From contig NC_135187.1 in assembly GCF_041146795.1 (NCBI RefSeq), positions 22,623,556 to 22,687,555 of the forward strand: DNA of 64,000 bases. Reading direction: 5' to 3'. The notes beneath the pieces are model-generated. The model was given only the letters and a program-made list of their open reading frames with translations. It was not told the DNA's origin and searched no databases. This stretch comes from Maylandia zebra (taxonomy: Eukaryota > Chordata > Actinopteri > Cichliformes > Cichlidae). This document shows positions 23,036-34,982 of this stretch, one piece after another (position 1 is the stretch's first letter; each line of letters starts with the position of its first letter). Made by a program: the position numbers and the translations under genes.

Positions 23036-24587
23036 ATATATAGCTGTGCTCAGAAGTTTACATACAGTGATTTCCATGAACTCATCTCACTCGCAAATAA
23101 AGGAGGATCCAAACGCAGGCAGTTGTAAAGGTGTGAGGGTGGTTTATTAAACACAAAATAAAAATGGGCAAACGGCAAAAGGAACAGAAGGCTATCTAAA
23201 CTGAGAACAACTAAACTAGTGAACACAAACCAGGACATGAACATGAAGGAGGATGAGCAGCGGAGGATGAGCAGCGGAGAATGACGACGGACAGCAGGGA
23301 AAACACACGAGTGAGACATGGTGGATACACAGACAGACCAGCAACTACAATGACAGGAGACGCGACTTAAATACTCACAGAGAAACACAGGGAGATTACA
23401 CACAGGTGGTGGACACAGCTGGGAGTAATTAACGAGACGAGACAAAACTGAACACACTCACATGAGACGCCGACCTTCACAATAAAACAGGAAACAAGAA
23501 AACACTACACAAGGACGCAGACACGACACTGAGAGATAGACAGAAAATGACACATGGAACTTGAACTATACTATACAGACACAACCGAAGGACAATTCCT
23601 AAAACATGAATAAACAGACACATAGAATTCCAATAATAATAATAATAATGATCAACAAAGCACAAGAGTAACAAAACGATCATTCAAAAATAAATCAAAA
23701 CATAATAAACTCAAAATGCTGGGTCGAACCGACCCAGAACCGTGACATGGACCTGGATTTCAAGCATAGTCTGTAGGATTGAGGTTAAGACTTTAGGAAG
23801 ACCATTCCAGAAGTTTAATCCAGTCACAAACCAGTTTTGATGTGTGTTTCGGTTCATTGTCCTGCTGGAACGCACAGTTTTTTCCAAGTTTCGTCTAGTC
23901 GTTGATTACTATTCATTATTCCATCCACTTTGTGCAGTGTATGAATATCAACAAAACAGCCCCAGAGCATGATGCTACCGCTACCATGCTTGACAGTTAG
24001 TACAGCCTCATCTTTATTCCTCCTAACATATCTCTTGTCATTGTGGCCAGAAACATCAATCTTTCTCTTTTCTGACCATAAAATGATGAGTACCCTCTCA
24101 GTCAGCGTTGTTAACCTTGCTTCGCTGTGGACAGTGATGCTGGCGTTCCAACAGTTTTCGGTTCATGGCAGGCTCTAGTCTTGGTGGTTTCTGGGTTGTT
24201 CCTTAACATCCCAACAAATTTCCTCTCATCTGAGGGTGACAGTTTGAGTCTTTTGCCAGACCTGGGCAAAGTGGAGACGCGTCCGAATAACTTTGACACA
24301 CCATTATTCAAACTGATGACCTTGGACTAGTTCTTGTAGAACATCCAGCACAATTTAATGAAAGATTTTGAGTAAGTTTATGTATATGTTTGAGCCTGTA
24401 TGCAAACTTCTGTTTGAATACGTCCGTTTGTATACTGTATGGATTTGAGAAAATCCAAAATAAGCCACTAAGTCAGTAAACATGTCTGCTGTACAATAAT
24501 TTCACTGTGGACAAAGAAAAGTTGAAAGAAATGAATAAAAGTCTCAAATTACCATCATATTATGTAAAGTTGTGACCACAATTGTAT
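23036..24587 (-). mobile_element. Decayed Tc1 (DD34E) transposon with an LTR-like insertion
   Basis: The ends are imperfect inverted repeats (GCTGTGCTCAGAAGTTTACATA on the left against TTGTGGTCACAACTTTACATA from the right). Between about 23760 and 24330 the minus strand carries transposase remnants (DVSGHNDKRYVRRNKDEA, TVKHGSGSIMLWGCF) with several frame breaks. The catalytic region is incomplete, so this is an old, dead copy. Confidence 0.85.
23085..23748 (-). mobile_element. Probable solo LTR nested in the Tc1 relic
   Basis: On the minus strand the insert begins TGTCACGGTTCTGGGTCG, typical of fish Ty3/gypsy LTRs. It has an AATAAA close to its 3' end (plus-strand complement near 23140) and contains no coding sequence. 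It interrupts the Tc1 relic. The 3' boundary is uncertain, and a target duplication could not be fixed. Confidence 0.6.
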
Positions 24588-24708
24588 GATTGTGCATAGT
24601 CTTGAGTCTTAGTGGTGGGGAGAGTAGCATCACATATTATCAGATGAGCTGCTCCAAAGGCCAGCCTGACTTTTGTGCACTATATCATCTTCCATCAAAG
24701 AGCCTCAG

Positions 24709-24710
<2 letters not shown>

Positions 24711-24804
<94 letters not shown>
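24711..24804. repeat. (CA)47 microsatellite
   Basis: An uninterrupted CA array of 94 bases. It produces spurious open frames on both strands (His-Thr and Cys-Val repeats). Confidence 0.98.
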
Positions 24805-24806
<2 letters not shown>

Positions 24807-25398
24807 ACTAAAAACCAATAGCTGGAAAGGGCAAAGGCAAAGTGCAGTGCAACACACACACACTCATAAATGCACTGACACATCTGATCACACTTCAGAT
24901 CTGTAGCTGCCCGCTGCTGGTTCTGGTGCTCTTTGAAATGAAAATCAAATGAAAACAACCAAGAGGCAGAGCTAGACACTTATCATAGCAATGAACAGGC
25001 TCCGGTGTGCGTGTCTGGGTGCTTATTTATATGTGTGTTATTGTTGCACCGTATGTCGCTGCGTGCACTCGTGGACAGCCATCTGTGGGGCACAATTCAC
25101 TAGCCAACTGGTATGTGTCATCAATGGCGGTGGTTGTGATTGGCTGACGATTATTGTTTGGCTTGACTCGCGCCTCACCTCCCACTCCAAACTGGACTTA
25201 CCACTGAGACACTAAGGTGTTATATAAGATTATTTTGCATACTTGGACTGAACCTTGCCCAGAAGAGGTCAGCCCATATGGATGTGATGGGGGTTTTTGA
25301 CCTATATTTTTGAAGTTTACATTTTTCATGACACAGTGAGGGAATTGTCCAGGTTGAAAGACCAGTGTTCTGGCCTGTGTGCAGTGATGTTATGGGCA
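24805..25398. other. Non-coding DNA, nothing recognised
   Basis: A unique-looking stretch between the CA array and the next repeat. No coding or RNA feature is supported. Confidence 0.4.
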
Positions 25399-25505
25399 GT
25401 TGTGTGTCAGTTAGAGGAGCGAAGATGGCAGTGTCGGTAACAGTACTGTTGCAAATGAGTATTTAATCCAACACTAACTTTTACTATCCATTAGTGTCTG
25501 TGTAT
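25399..25505 (+). repeat. Dispersed repeat, copy 1 of 2 in this window
   Basis: The segment GTTGTGTGTCAG...GCGAAGATGGCA...ACTGTTGCAAA(A/T)...TATTTAAT recurs at 50956-51062 in the same orientation, clearly diverged. I do not recognise the family. Confidence 0.7.
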
Positions 25506-25529
25506 TCATTTTTTGGCCCAATTATCCAT

Positions 25530-26340
25530 CCATCCAGCTACCTGCTATCTGCTATTTATCAAGCACTGGGTTGTGCAGCTGCAGCCCAGATCTCTGTCTC
25601 CTCAGCCACACTCCTTCAGGTTAGCCAATGGAGTATTCCTAGGCCAGTTGAGAGATACAGTATAATCTCTCCAGCAATCTCTCCACATAATCTCCTGAGT
25701 CTAACCCAGGGCCTTCTTTTGGTGGTATATACTTAAAACACCGCACTCTAGAAGTGCTTAGGAGCATCCTAGTCAGGTGCCCAAACCACCTCAACTAGCT
25801 TCTTCCAGTGTGTAGAAGAATTGGCTCTACTGTGAGCAGCAATATCCCACTTGCACTATTAACACTGTGTGGGCAGAGCATTGCTTCCGCCTCCCGAGTT
25901 GTGTGATGATTTGACAGAATCGCTTCAAGGCCAACTGACAGTCTGGCTCTATGGCCAAACTTCTCCCATACCTGACTTTTTGCTTTAGCTACTACCAGAG
26001 CTGCACTTTGATTGGCCTGCTGGTATCTGGCAGCTGTCTTTGGAGTCCTGTAGGGTAACCAACCTTGATAGGACCCTTTATTCCGTTTAATGGCTCTCAT
26101 CACCTCTGATGGCCAGCTCTGTGTAGCTTCCTGAGCCATTGAACGTGGTCCATTCAGATTCAGTGTCCCCAGCCTCCCTCGGAATGCTGTCAAAGCTGAA
26201 TGTGGGAACTGAAGGTCTTCTTATTAGAGTTCGGCCTCTCTTCAGGACGCTAGCTCCAGAGCCCAAGCCATGAATTGAGGTGAGCTTGACTGTATCCAGC
26301 CAGTATCTCTCAACCTCACACTGACTCAGGTTCTTTCCCC
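25530..26340 (-). mobile_element. Decayed Rex3-like RTE fragment, internally deleted
   Basis: The left part (25610-25830) is a diverged version of the Rex3 3' region seen at 8.6-8.9 kb. The right part on the minus strand (about 25950-26190) reads SYQGWLPYRTPKTAARYQQA and AALVVAKAKSQVWEKFG, blocks that lie N-terminal of the reverse transcriptase. The middle of the enzyme is missing. Confidence 0.75.
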
Positions 26341-26641
26341 ACCAAAGTGGTGATGTTCTGTGTCACGAGCTAGTTTCAGCACTGCTGCTTGACACACATT
26401 TAGAAGAAAAAGAAGAGGAACCTGAACTGTGATAAACCTTAGAAGAAACCTAGGATTGTCATTTTATAATAATAAAACATAATAATTGATTGCATGTTAT
26501 GTTGTAAAAACACAGTATGGATTCAGCTGCAGATAAAAATAAATCCCTGAAATATAATAATAGTCATTATTATTATTATTAAGAAATCATTTATATCAGC
26601 AAAACAAGAATAACATTTAGGTCTAGCTAAAAAAAAAAAGA

Positions 26642-26835
26642 AGGGGTGCAACGATACACAAAATTCACGGTTCGGTTCGATACTTTGGTGTCACGGTTTG
26701 ATATTTTTTCATTACAAAAAAATGTTCATGCCTTTTTAATTTGTCATCTATTAAAATTATAAATATATATTTTAACTCAAAAGTACAGTTTTTAAATTTA
26801 ATGTTGCTAAAACAACAAAATAATAAAAAAAAATT
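26642..26835. mobile_element. hAT element end, truncated
   Basis: GGGGTGCAACGATACACAAA and the next 165 bases are near-identical to the left end of the complete hAT element at 61560-63198. The similarity stops near 26810, where unrelated DNA and a Tc1 end follow. No right end is present. Confidence 0.85.
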
Positions 26836-26844
26836 AAAGGAAGC

Positions 26845-27226
26845 TCTTTGGTCTTGGCCATGGCGGAGTTTGGAGTCTGACTGTTTGAGGCTGTGGACAG
26901 GTGTCTTTTATACAGATGATGAGTTCAAACAGGTGCCATTCATACAGGTAACGAGTGGGGGACAGAAAAGCTTCTTACAGAAGACTTTACAGGTCTGTGA
27001 GAGCCAGAGATTTTCCTTGTTTGAGGTGACCAAATACTTATTTTCCACCCTGATTTACGAATAAATTCTTTACAAATCCTACCATGTGAATTCATGGATT
27101 TTTTTTTCACATTCTGTCTCTCACAGTTGAAGTGTACCTCTGGTGCAAACCTCTGTCATCATTTTAGGTGGGGGAACTTGCACAATCGGTGGCTGACTAA
27201 ATACTTTTTTGCCCCACTGTATATTT
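26845..27226 (+). mobile_element. 3' end of a Tc1-family element
   Basis: The sequence from CTCTTTGGTCTTGGCCATGG through GGACAGGTGTCTTTTATACA to the terminus TACTTTTTTGCCCCACTGTA is a widespread fish Tc1 3' end. Its transposase region is absent, and only the last 380 bases remain next to the hAT fragment. Confidence 0.75.
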
Positions 27227-27238
27227 ATATTTATATAT

Positions 27239-27458
27239 ATAAAAAAAAAAAAAAACACCCAGCACGCCCCTGTGGGCGGTTTATCCTTCAAGCTCGGGTC
27301 CTCTACCAGAGGCCTGGGAGCTTGAGGGTCCTGCGCAGTATCTTAGCTGTTCCCAGGACTGCGCTCTTCTGGACAGAGATCTCCGATGTTGTTCCCGGGA
27401 TCTGCTGGAGCCACTCGCCTATCTTGGGAGTCACCGCACCTAGTGCTCCGATACTATA
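27239..27458 (-). mobile_element. 3' end of an RLE-type non-LTR retrotransposon (Rex6/R4-like)
   Basis: The minus strand reads IGALGAVTPKIGEWLQQIPG, then ISVQKSAVLGTAKILRRTLK and a stop. This C-terminal block belongs to a LINE family with a restriction-like endonuclease; Rex6/R4 is my best guess. It is bounded by an A/T run at 27239 and TA microsatellite at 27456-27492. Confidence 0.65.
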
Positions 27459-27492
27459 TATATATCACACATATATATATATATATATATAA

Positions 27493-30400
27493 GATAAACA
27501 TGTAACTCTTATCCTGTCTTCCTGGAGGATCTGTATGCATTCCATTGCACACATCCCTTTAAAATGTTTAGCTGTAAATAAGACAGAAAGCTGTGCTTTG
27601 GTTAAACCTAGCTATCTCTCTACAGACCTACTGCAGCCCTCGAAAACCTCACAACACAAGCCCTTGCATTCTAAGTTGGAACTTGGTGATTTGACATGTT
27701 GAGCTGGGTGAGATCCTATGTGATACTCCGCCCCAGGCAGACTACCAGTGTCCCAGGTGGGATGAGACAGAGGGGCGTGGGGGCTGAGGGATAGTGAGAA
27801 AGATGTCACTGGCCACATTAGTCACCAGCAAAAGCAGGCCATGAGTCAGGAAAGCTCGCTGTCTCATCCATCACGTCCCTCTTAACCCACTTTCCTTTCA
27901 GCCCAGCCGTTCCGACTTTTATTTTTCTATTTTCTGCTGGCTCTCCATCCCCCTGCTGACTGAGTAACTCTGCATCCTTCTTTTGATGGTGATGAAAAGA
28001 GAAAGAGAGTGCAACGAGAATAGTCCAGTGCTGGACAGATTGCAGGTTACAGTGAGAGATGAAAGTGGAAAGTGATTTAGGGTCAACCTTTGTAGTGCAA
28101 CAAGGGAAACGGCGAGGAAATGGACTGTCTTCTACCAAACAGCTTTTACGATAAACATAATGATTAAAAGAAGTTTATTTCGCTTCTGTCACTACAGGCA
28201 GATAAAGAAGACAGCGCAGTGATAAAGTGTGTCTTGTTTTCACACCAGATTTCCCATGGCGGTGCGTAGAGAGAAACCCTGTGAGCTAGTGAGGCTTCTG
28301 TGGGGCATGCGATGATGATATGAGCCTCATCCAAAAAGCTGTGGGCTCAAATCCAGGACAAGGTGTTTAATTCAATGAAAGTCTAATGTTTCTAGCTCAA
28401 TGATAGAGAAATAGGTTTGGAAAAGTGGGGATGAGTGAGTGAATATTTAATATATTTTAACACCAACCTGTGCAGTTTTTTTTTTTGATATTTTGAACAT
28501 TTAGAAGGTTGGCAGAGCTGATAAGCTGCAGCTGCTGCTTGTTAGTTTGATTAGTGAGATGTATCCATTATGCACTGTAACCCCCCCCCCCCAAAAAAAA
28601 AACAAAACAAAATGCGCTTCACAGAAAAACTGATTGGCAAGTCCTTCGTAGTTAGTTTTGCCCGTACATCCTTCGTATCTACGAGCAAAACTAACTGCTG
28701 AACTGGATGTCCACGAGGAAGCAACTTATCGATTGGAAGTGGGCTATACCTTAAAGTTTATCGTATACCATTTAGAGTCTGTTTTTTGCTCTGAATGGGT
28801 CACTTTGCTACAAAGCAAACATTAGACTTTATTAAAGAAGATTTTAATCTAAGAGCTCATCAGGAAAATGTTTGCTGAAGTCCTGAATTCATAAAGTAGC
28901 ATAATTTTCTCACAACCTTCCATGCAATTGAACCTCTCTTGTTAACCAGTGGAGTCGCCCCCTGCTGGCCATTGTATATAGATTGGCCATCTATATTAAG
29001 CAATTTGTTTATTTGAGGTAGAGAAAAAGCTAAATTTCCATTTTGTTTAATACCTAACATTTTTTGTGCTTTTTCTGTATTATCATCAATTTGTTTTTAA
29101 TCACAAATATTTCTTTTTGCAATTAAAAACAAACTTTAAAGAGATGTTGGTCATTGGCTGACATTTGCCTGATGGTAGTAAGACACAGTGTCATCCATCT
29201 GTTTGCTTACAGATGTGCACTTTTTAATGCCACATTTCATTGTTAACAACCTCCGACAGGCTAATTTGAGCTGTAATTGTAGCAGTGATTGGGGAAAATT
29301 CAAAGCTTTGCTTCCCTGCCGCAGCCGATTCGACATGATTTCAGCAGTTTGTGCGAAAACGTGGTGTGACGAATCGAATTTATGTCTGCTGTCACAAGGT
29401 GATGTAGAGGGAGTGACTTGGTGACTCACCTCATTAAAGATTTTATTGGATAAAAATTTGATTGGGCCAACAGGAGAGGGAAAGCGAAAAGCTTTCTCTT
29501 TTCTGTTCATTTCATGGCTGTTAGCATTTGATTCAGATTTGTGTCTGTGTGCATCAGGCATAATATTGCTCTGCAAAGTGTGAAATGGAAATTTGTGAAT
29601 ATTGAGTGGTGCTCTCACTTATTGGTCAGCGTGCCTTCTGATACTTTGTACTTTTTCAAGTCGAAGTGAGACTGAAGAAATCGGATCTGAGTGTGTGAGC
29701 CGAGTGGTTCACAGAAGATTTGGATATTAGCTCAAGACCAGCAGCCAAGACATCAGTGTCAACACCCTATGTCATTCAATACTTTGGTTCTGTCTTTTGC
29801 CCCACTCTGGCACATACGTTCAGCACAGCATATGTGTGTTTGCACTATGCTGCGTTTCTCTGTGTGCGATTACGTGTGTGATCCATTTGGCTCCCAGTCT
29901 TCCCACAGCTTGGCAGTCTTACGCTCTCCTCTGTGTGTAGCTGTATAACCGGCCTTCTGTTTCCTCGCCTTCACAGACCCCTTATGATCACAGAGATACA
30001 GTACTCCCCTAACCCACACACACACGGTATAAGGTCTGGTATAATACAATGGCAGCAGGCGCTGGGGTTCACACGTACAATATCATAACCTGGGAAGTTT
30101 CCATAGTGGCCCCAAGACGAAGTGCTTTAATGGTGCTGCCTTGCCCTTGTGTACTAAATTTCTTTCATATTTCTTTTCATTCTTCATTACTTACCAGGAT
30201 GTAAAAAACAAAGTGTATGATCAGGATATGCTGTTTCAGCTGGTGAAGAAACTAATATACTAAGTCGTTGAAAGCGACAATGTTATTCAATTTTTATTAT
30301 TTTCTACCATATATATAGGCCTACATACTGTTCTTTATGTGGGTGTTCAGTTTAGAGAAAATGATGGATGTGTAACTAATCCCTGTGAGTAAAAAGCTAA

Positions 30401-30812
30401 TTCTTCCAACTACTGTGAAGACTCAAATTCAGACAGTTTTTCCTGTTACTCTTGGCTCTGCATGATGTTAAGGAGGGTGAGGAACATCCTTAAAATGCTC
30501 ATCTCAGGCACACAACTCTAGCTGCAAGTGCAGATGGATGATCAACCTGCTGTTCAGACCTTCTGTTTGCCAGGGCAGCCAGTCAGAAGAAATCTGGCTT
30601 AAAGGGAGAGGATCTAAAATGGATTATTTGAGATATTGCAAGAATGGCATTGCTGCACCAACACCCAATCTATGGTAAATGAGGATTATTTTGAACGGTG
30701 ATTCATGCTAAGCCACTCTTATTAGAGTCTAAGAATACAAATGTGATGGTGGAAAGGAGAAGAATAGGTTTGTACCTATTTTAGATTTGCATGTGTTTAA
30801 AACTCTGTCACA
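27493..30812. other. Long non-coding stretch with one tRNA-like relic
   Basis: No exon is supported. At 28284-28370 a weak A-box-like GAGCTAGTGAGG and a B-box-like GGGCTCAAATCC suggest a decayed tRNA-derived repeat. A short inverted repeat (GTTAGTTTTGC / GCAAAACTAAC) lies at about 28650-28700. The AT-rich, repeat-free stretch 29150-29620 is open for 155 codons on the minus strand but resembles no protein I know. It may be conserved non-coding DNA. Confidence 0.4.
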
Positions 30813-32440
30813 ATGAATGACCGGACTCAGGCGCAGAACTCTGTTGATGTTGCAAAAAATAACAGTTTATTTACACAATCACCAGGTGCCATATACAAAG
30901 TGTGAGTGGAAACTTGGTGGTGGTGGTGGGGTGGGGGGGCACACTCTTCTTCGGCCACACACACCACTCAGCAAAGACATGCCTGGGGAGACACAGGGAA
31001 CCATGACAGTACCCCCCGAACTTAAATGGGAGCCTGCTGGCGACCCATCATTCTTGCCAGGATGCAGGGGTGGAACTCTCAAAGCTTGGTTTTGTCCAGA
31101 ACCACTGACCGCAAAATCCAGGAGTGTTCTTCAGGGCCATAGCCCTCCCAGTCCGCCAGATACTGAAATCCTCTCCCCCCGTGGCCTGGAATCCATAGTC
31201 CATTTTATAGAGAAGACAGAGGCATGCCAGTGGCCTGGTCCCTGTGCTTCTTGGAACGATGACTCAATTTCCCATGCAATGGTCCCAATGGTGTAGGTAG
31301 GTTGCAGGATGGGTGCAGTGTCAGTTGGGTCCTCAGAGAAGGACCCAATCAGACGAGCTGGGATAGAGTGTCCGGTTTCACATAATGAGAACCTGGCCTA
31401 TAGGTAATAGAAAAATGGAAACCGGTGAAAAACAGGGTCCATCTGGCTTGCCCGGGGGTTTAACAGTTTGGCGGACTGTAGGTACGCTAGCTTTTTGTGA
31501 TCCGTCCATGAGATGAAGGTTGGACCGTGCCCTTGAGCTGGGTCTCGAGTCCTCCAGGGCAAATTTTATTGCCAGCAACGCTGATCTCCCATGTCGTAGT
31601 TGTGTTCTACAGGGGACAAATGGTGAGAGAAAAAGGCACATGGAGGGAGCTTACTCCATCCTTTTGTTAGGAGAGCATGGCATCCACCCCCGAGTTGGAA
31701 GTGTCTACTTCCACCTTGAATTGGAGACCCAGATCCAGTTGGGAGCTGAGGCGAAGTGCTCCTTGAGAAGTGTGAAGGCAGCTTGGGCATCCTAATCCCA
31801 CTGGAAAGAAATCTTAGGAGAGGTTACGTGGGTTAGAGGAAAAGCAATTTTATTAAAGTCACGAAAAGAATCTACGATAAAAGTTAAAGAAACCGAGAAA
31901 ATGTTGGAGCTGCCTGCTATCTGTGGGCTCGGGCCAATTCAGCAACAGCTTGAACCTTGACGGAGTCCGGTTTCAGGTTCCCCTCCTCAATGATATACCC
32001 CAGGAAAGGAACAGTCTCAACATGGAATTTGCACTTCTCCCCCTTAATGAACAGTTTATTCTCAAGTAGCTGCTGGAGAATTTGCCTAACATGGTTCTTG
32101 TATGGTTCTTGTACAAAGACACTCACGCTCACAGTCACAACTCCAGGGGTGGAAACGGGGACGGGTCCAGCAAGATCTATAGACTAGAAAACATGACTGG
32201 AAGCCAGGAAAAACACCGGGAATGAGAATACACAAGAAAGAGATGGGGTTACACCGACAAGTGTCGTAACGATCCAGCGATGAGAAACACTGAGCCATCA
32301 CCTTAAGTAGTAGCTGGAGTGTCCGGAGAACAAGAAGCAGGTGCGTGATTATTTGCTGGAACCCGCAATGAGTTCCACCCTGGCAGAGGAGAGCAAGAGA
32401 GAGAGATTACAACAACAACATCCCGAGGAGACACAGGGAA
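30813..32440 (-). mobile_element. Decayed Ty3/gypsy retrotransposon with chromodomain
   Basis: All blocks run on the minus strand in the expected order. They are a reverse-transcriptase piece (31917-32138, [19 protein letters not shown] and VPFLGYII), an RNase H region broken by frameshifts (about 31480-31800), and a chromodomain-like block (about 31085-31165, [13 protein letters not shown]). After these comes an LTR-like 3' end with AATAAA, finishing in TGTGACA at about 30813. Gag, protease and most of integrase are missing and every frame is broken, so it is inactive. The chromodomain places it with the chromovirus branch of Ty3/gypsy. Confidence 0.85.
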
Positions 32441-32579
32441 CAATGACAAACTCAGATTCTGTTTTTTTTTTTTTTTAATCAGTTGGCATGTTGTTCCTTT
32501 AGTCAGAATTCAGATATCAATTTCTGTGCTGGATGGAATTTTATCTGCACAGTTCCTTAATTTATAATGAAATGAACTA

Positions 32580-33938
32580 TGGACCGATCAGATATTACAT
32601 ATCGGTATCGGTCCGATACTGGCCTAAATTACTGGATCGGATATCGCAGAGAAATAAAAAATGTAATCCAATCCATTAAATATAACGAAAGCACCTCACA
32701 AAACTTGTGACATGGCGTAACTCGGCTCATAACCTTAGCACGTCGGAGCAGTATGCATCACGTGATAGAGCGGCTGTGGCGTGCAAGACCTGTCGGTGGT
32801 CTGGTTGAGCATTTGGAGCCTTGCTACCAACCCGGCATTTCATCTCCGACAAAGTTATCCCAGAGAGAAGTAAAGCAAGTGTGTAAGTTCATCTCTGAAT
32901 GTTTGTAAAGCATTCCAGCGTTAAGCTTAACAACCGATATATGGATCGACTGCTTCTTCTGTCTCCCTCCCTCTCGTGCTGCTACTTCAATCGTGAAACT
33001 GATCAATGATCAGCTGATCGGCTTTTCTGTCGCGACTCCGTCTCTCTTGTTTGTTTATCACCCACTTTGCACCAGAAAGAGGAAACCAGCGGATAAACAA
33101 CAGCAGCACGTTTAACCTTGATAAGCTGTTGTTAGAATCTATTTAATGTTACTTTCTACACCAGGATCTTTTTCTACGTAGCTGACGGCTGGTAACTGTG
33201 CAGGGGCGGATCTAGCAAAGTTTAGCCAAGGGGGCAGGTAGGGCATTAACAGGGAAAAGGGGGCAAAAATACATACTTTTCTTTCTTATTCTCGCTTGTA
33301 TTAAATAATTATCTGAATCTTACACCCAAAGTTTTAATTTGATGTAAAATGAATAGAAGTCCATTACTGTATATAGTAACTATTAAGTTTCCTTTGGAAA
33401 GGCAACAACTGTGCAGTCTGCAATTCTGTAGAAGAAAGATGTTGAATCTATTTAATATTTCTTGAAAAATAATTGATTTTGGTGCATTTTTTTTCACACT
33501 GCATCAAATTAAGGTTGATTACGTTGATTAAGCATCATGAGGTGGAGCGTGGGGGGTGGTTCCCTTTTTTTTGTTGTTGCTGGGAGTTGGAACCCTGTTA
33601 GTTAGGTTGCTTAATATTTACGCTAATTACTCTTTAAAATACCAGAATAGGGAGGATGGTGTAGGTTTAAGTTTATTAGACTGATCAGTATTGCTGAATT
33701 ATGAAATATTTTGGGTGCAGTGTATTTTTTTGCATACAGGTATAACAGAATATCTTTAGAGTTATTTTTTTTTAAATTTGAGTATGAACTTATACAAAAT
33801 GCAGCAAGATATTAAAAAACAGTTTTATTGATTAAAAAAACACTATCGGATTCATATCGGTATCGGCAGATATCCAAATTTATGATATCGGTATCGGTAT
33901 CTGACATAAAAAAGTGGTATCATGTCATCTCTAAAATG
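32580..33938. mobile_element. Non-autonomous DNA transposon rich in TATCGGTATCGG, with a nested element
   Basis: Both ends carry the characteristic ATATCGGTATCGG motifs (32600-32620 and 33855-33900). The right end finishes near TGGTATCATGTCATCTCT. A second repeat, starting GGGGCGGATCTAGCAAAGTT at about 33204, appears to be inserted in it. No transposase frame was found. A hAT type is likely, but the ends are too diverged to fix a target duplication. Confidence 0.6.
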
Positions 33939-34719
33939 AACCAAAAAGTGCTGTTAGCCAGGACAGCTGTTATCCACTTCAGTAATATACACGCTCTTTA
34001 TAGTTAACATCTGGTTGTCATAGTGTAAGTTGTGTATTGTGTGCCTCTAAATGCCTGATGTCATCTGACTGATATCAAATGAACAACACTGTCTTAATTA
34101 ATATACTCCCCCATATTAATTTAGTTGTGATCTAGCTCACTTTACCCTTCACTGTCCCATGTGGGAAAATTCAGCCAAAAGCTTTTGGCAAGGATGCATG
34201 AAAATAGATATGTCTCTTAGAAAATAATATAAGCTAACTAAAAACAGTAATAACTATCAGCAGAGGGAGTAAATAGTAACAGCATTAGCAGATGAGAAAA
34301 GACAAGTTAAAATAGGTAAGATTGTTTATCGGGGTCAGTTTACATTGAGGGGTGAGTCACCTGATGACACACTCACACCTACTGTACAGTAAATCTTTAA
34401 TATCTACACTGCTGCTAAATTGCCAATTAATTAAGTGCACGGCCAGTGTAGTCTGCATAGTAGAGAGCAACTTTTAAGAGACCATTAATGGATTGCTCAG
34501 CCATATCTAATTACAAGGTTGTGGCATTTTACGAGAGGAAGAGAAAAGAGAAGTTTTTTCCCCCGCTCCTTTGTTTCTCTGGGCTTTCTTTCAGCAGCTG
34601 AATTATGCTGCCTATAAACAGTCCAGTTTTGTTTTTGGTTCTTTACATGGTTTTCTGGAAGCTGATATTAGTTTAAACCTGGAAGACTCAAAACATGAAG
34701 TGTATCTGTCATTTGTCCT
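33939..34719. other. Non-coding DNA, nothing recognised
   Basis: AT-rich unique-looking sequence without coding or RNA features. Confidence 0.4.
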
Positions 34720-34982
34720 GTTGTGTCTTTGATCCTATTTTCCTCCTCTCTGCCCCAGCTGGTTACACCTCCAGGTGCCTGGTTCAGCCCAAGGTTTCTT
34801 CCTGTTAAAAAGGAGTTTTTTCCTTCACACTGTCACCAACTACTTGCTCATTGGGGGTCATTTGATTGTTGGGATTTCCTTTGTATTACTATAGGGTCTC
34901 TTAATTACAATATAAAGCGCCCTGAGGCGACTGTTGTTGGGATCTATATAAGTAAAACTGAATTGAATTGAACTCAATTGAA
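34720..34982 (+). repeat. Percomorph dispersed repeat ending in (TTGAA)n, copy 1
   Basis: The motifs TTTCTTCCTGTTAAAAAGGA, GGGGGTCATTTGATTGTTGG, AATATAAAGCGCCCTGAGGC and AACTGAATTGAATTGAA define a very common retroposon-like fish repeat. Two inverted, diverged copies lie at 37535-37735 and 39588-39765. Confidence 0.8.

Noticed and set aside
24590..24979. His-Thr and Cys-Val repeat proteins
   Set aside because: Products of the CA microsatellite.
30817..31296. 159-codon plus-strand frame
   Set aside because: Antisense to the Ty3/gypsy relic; the real homology is on the minus strand.
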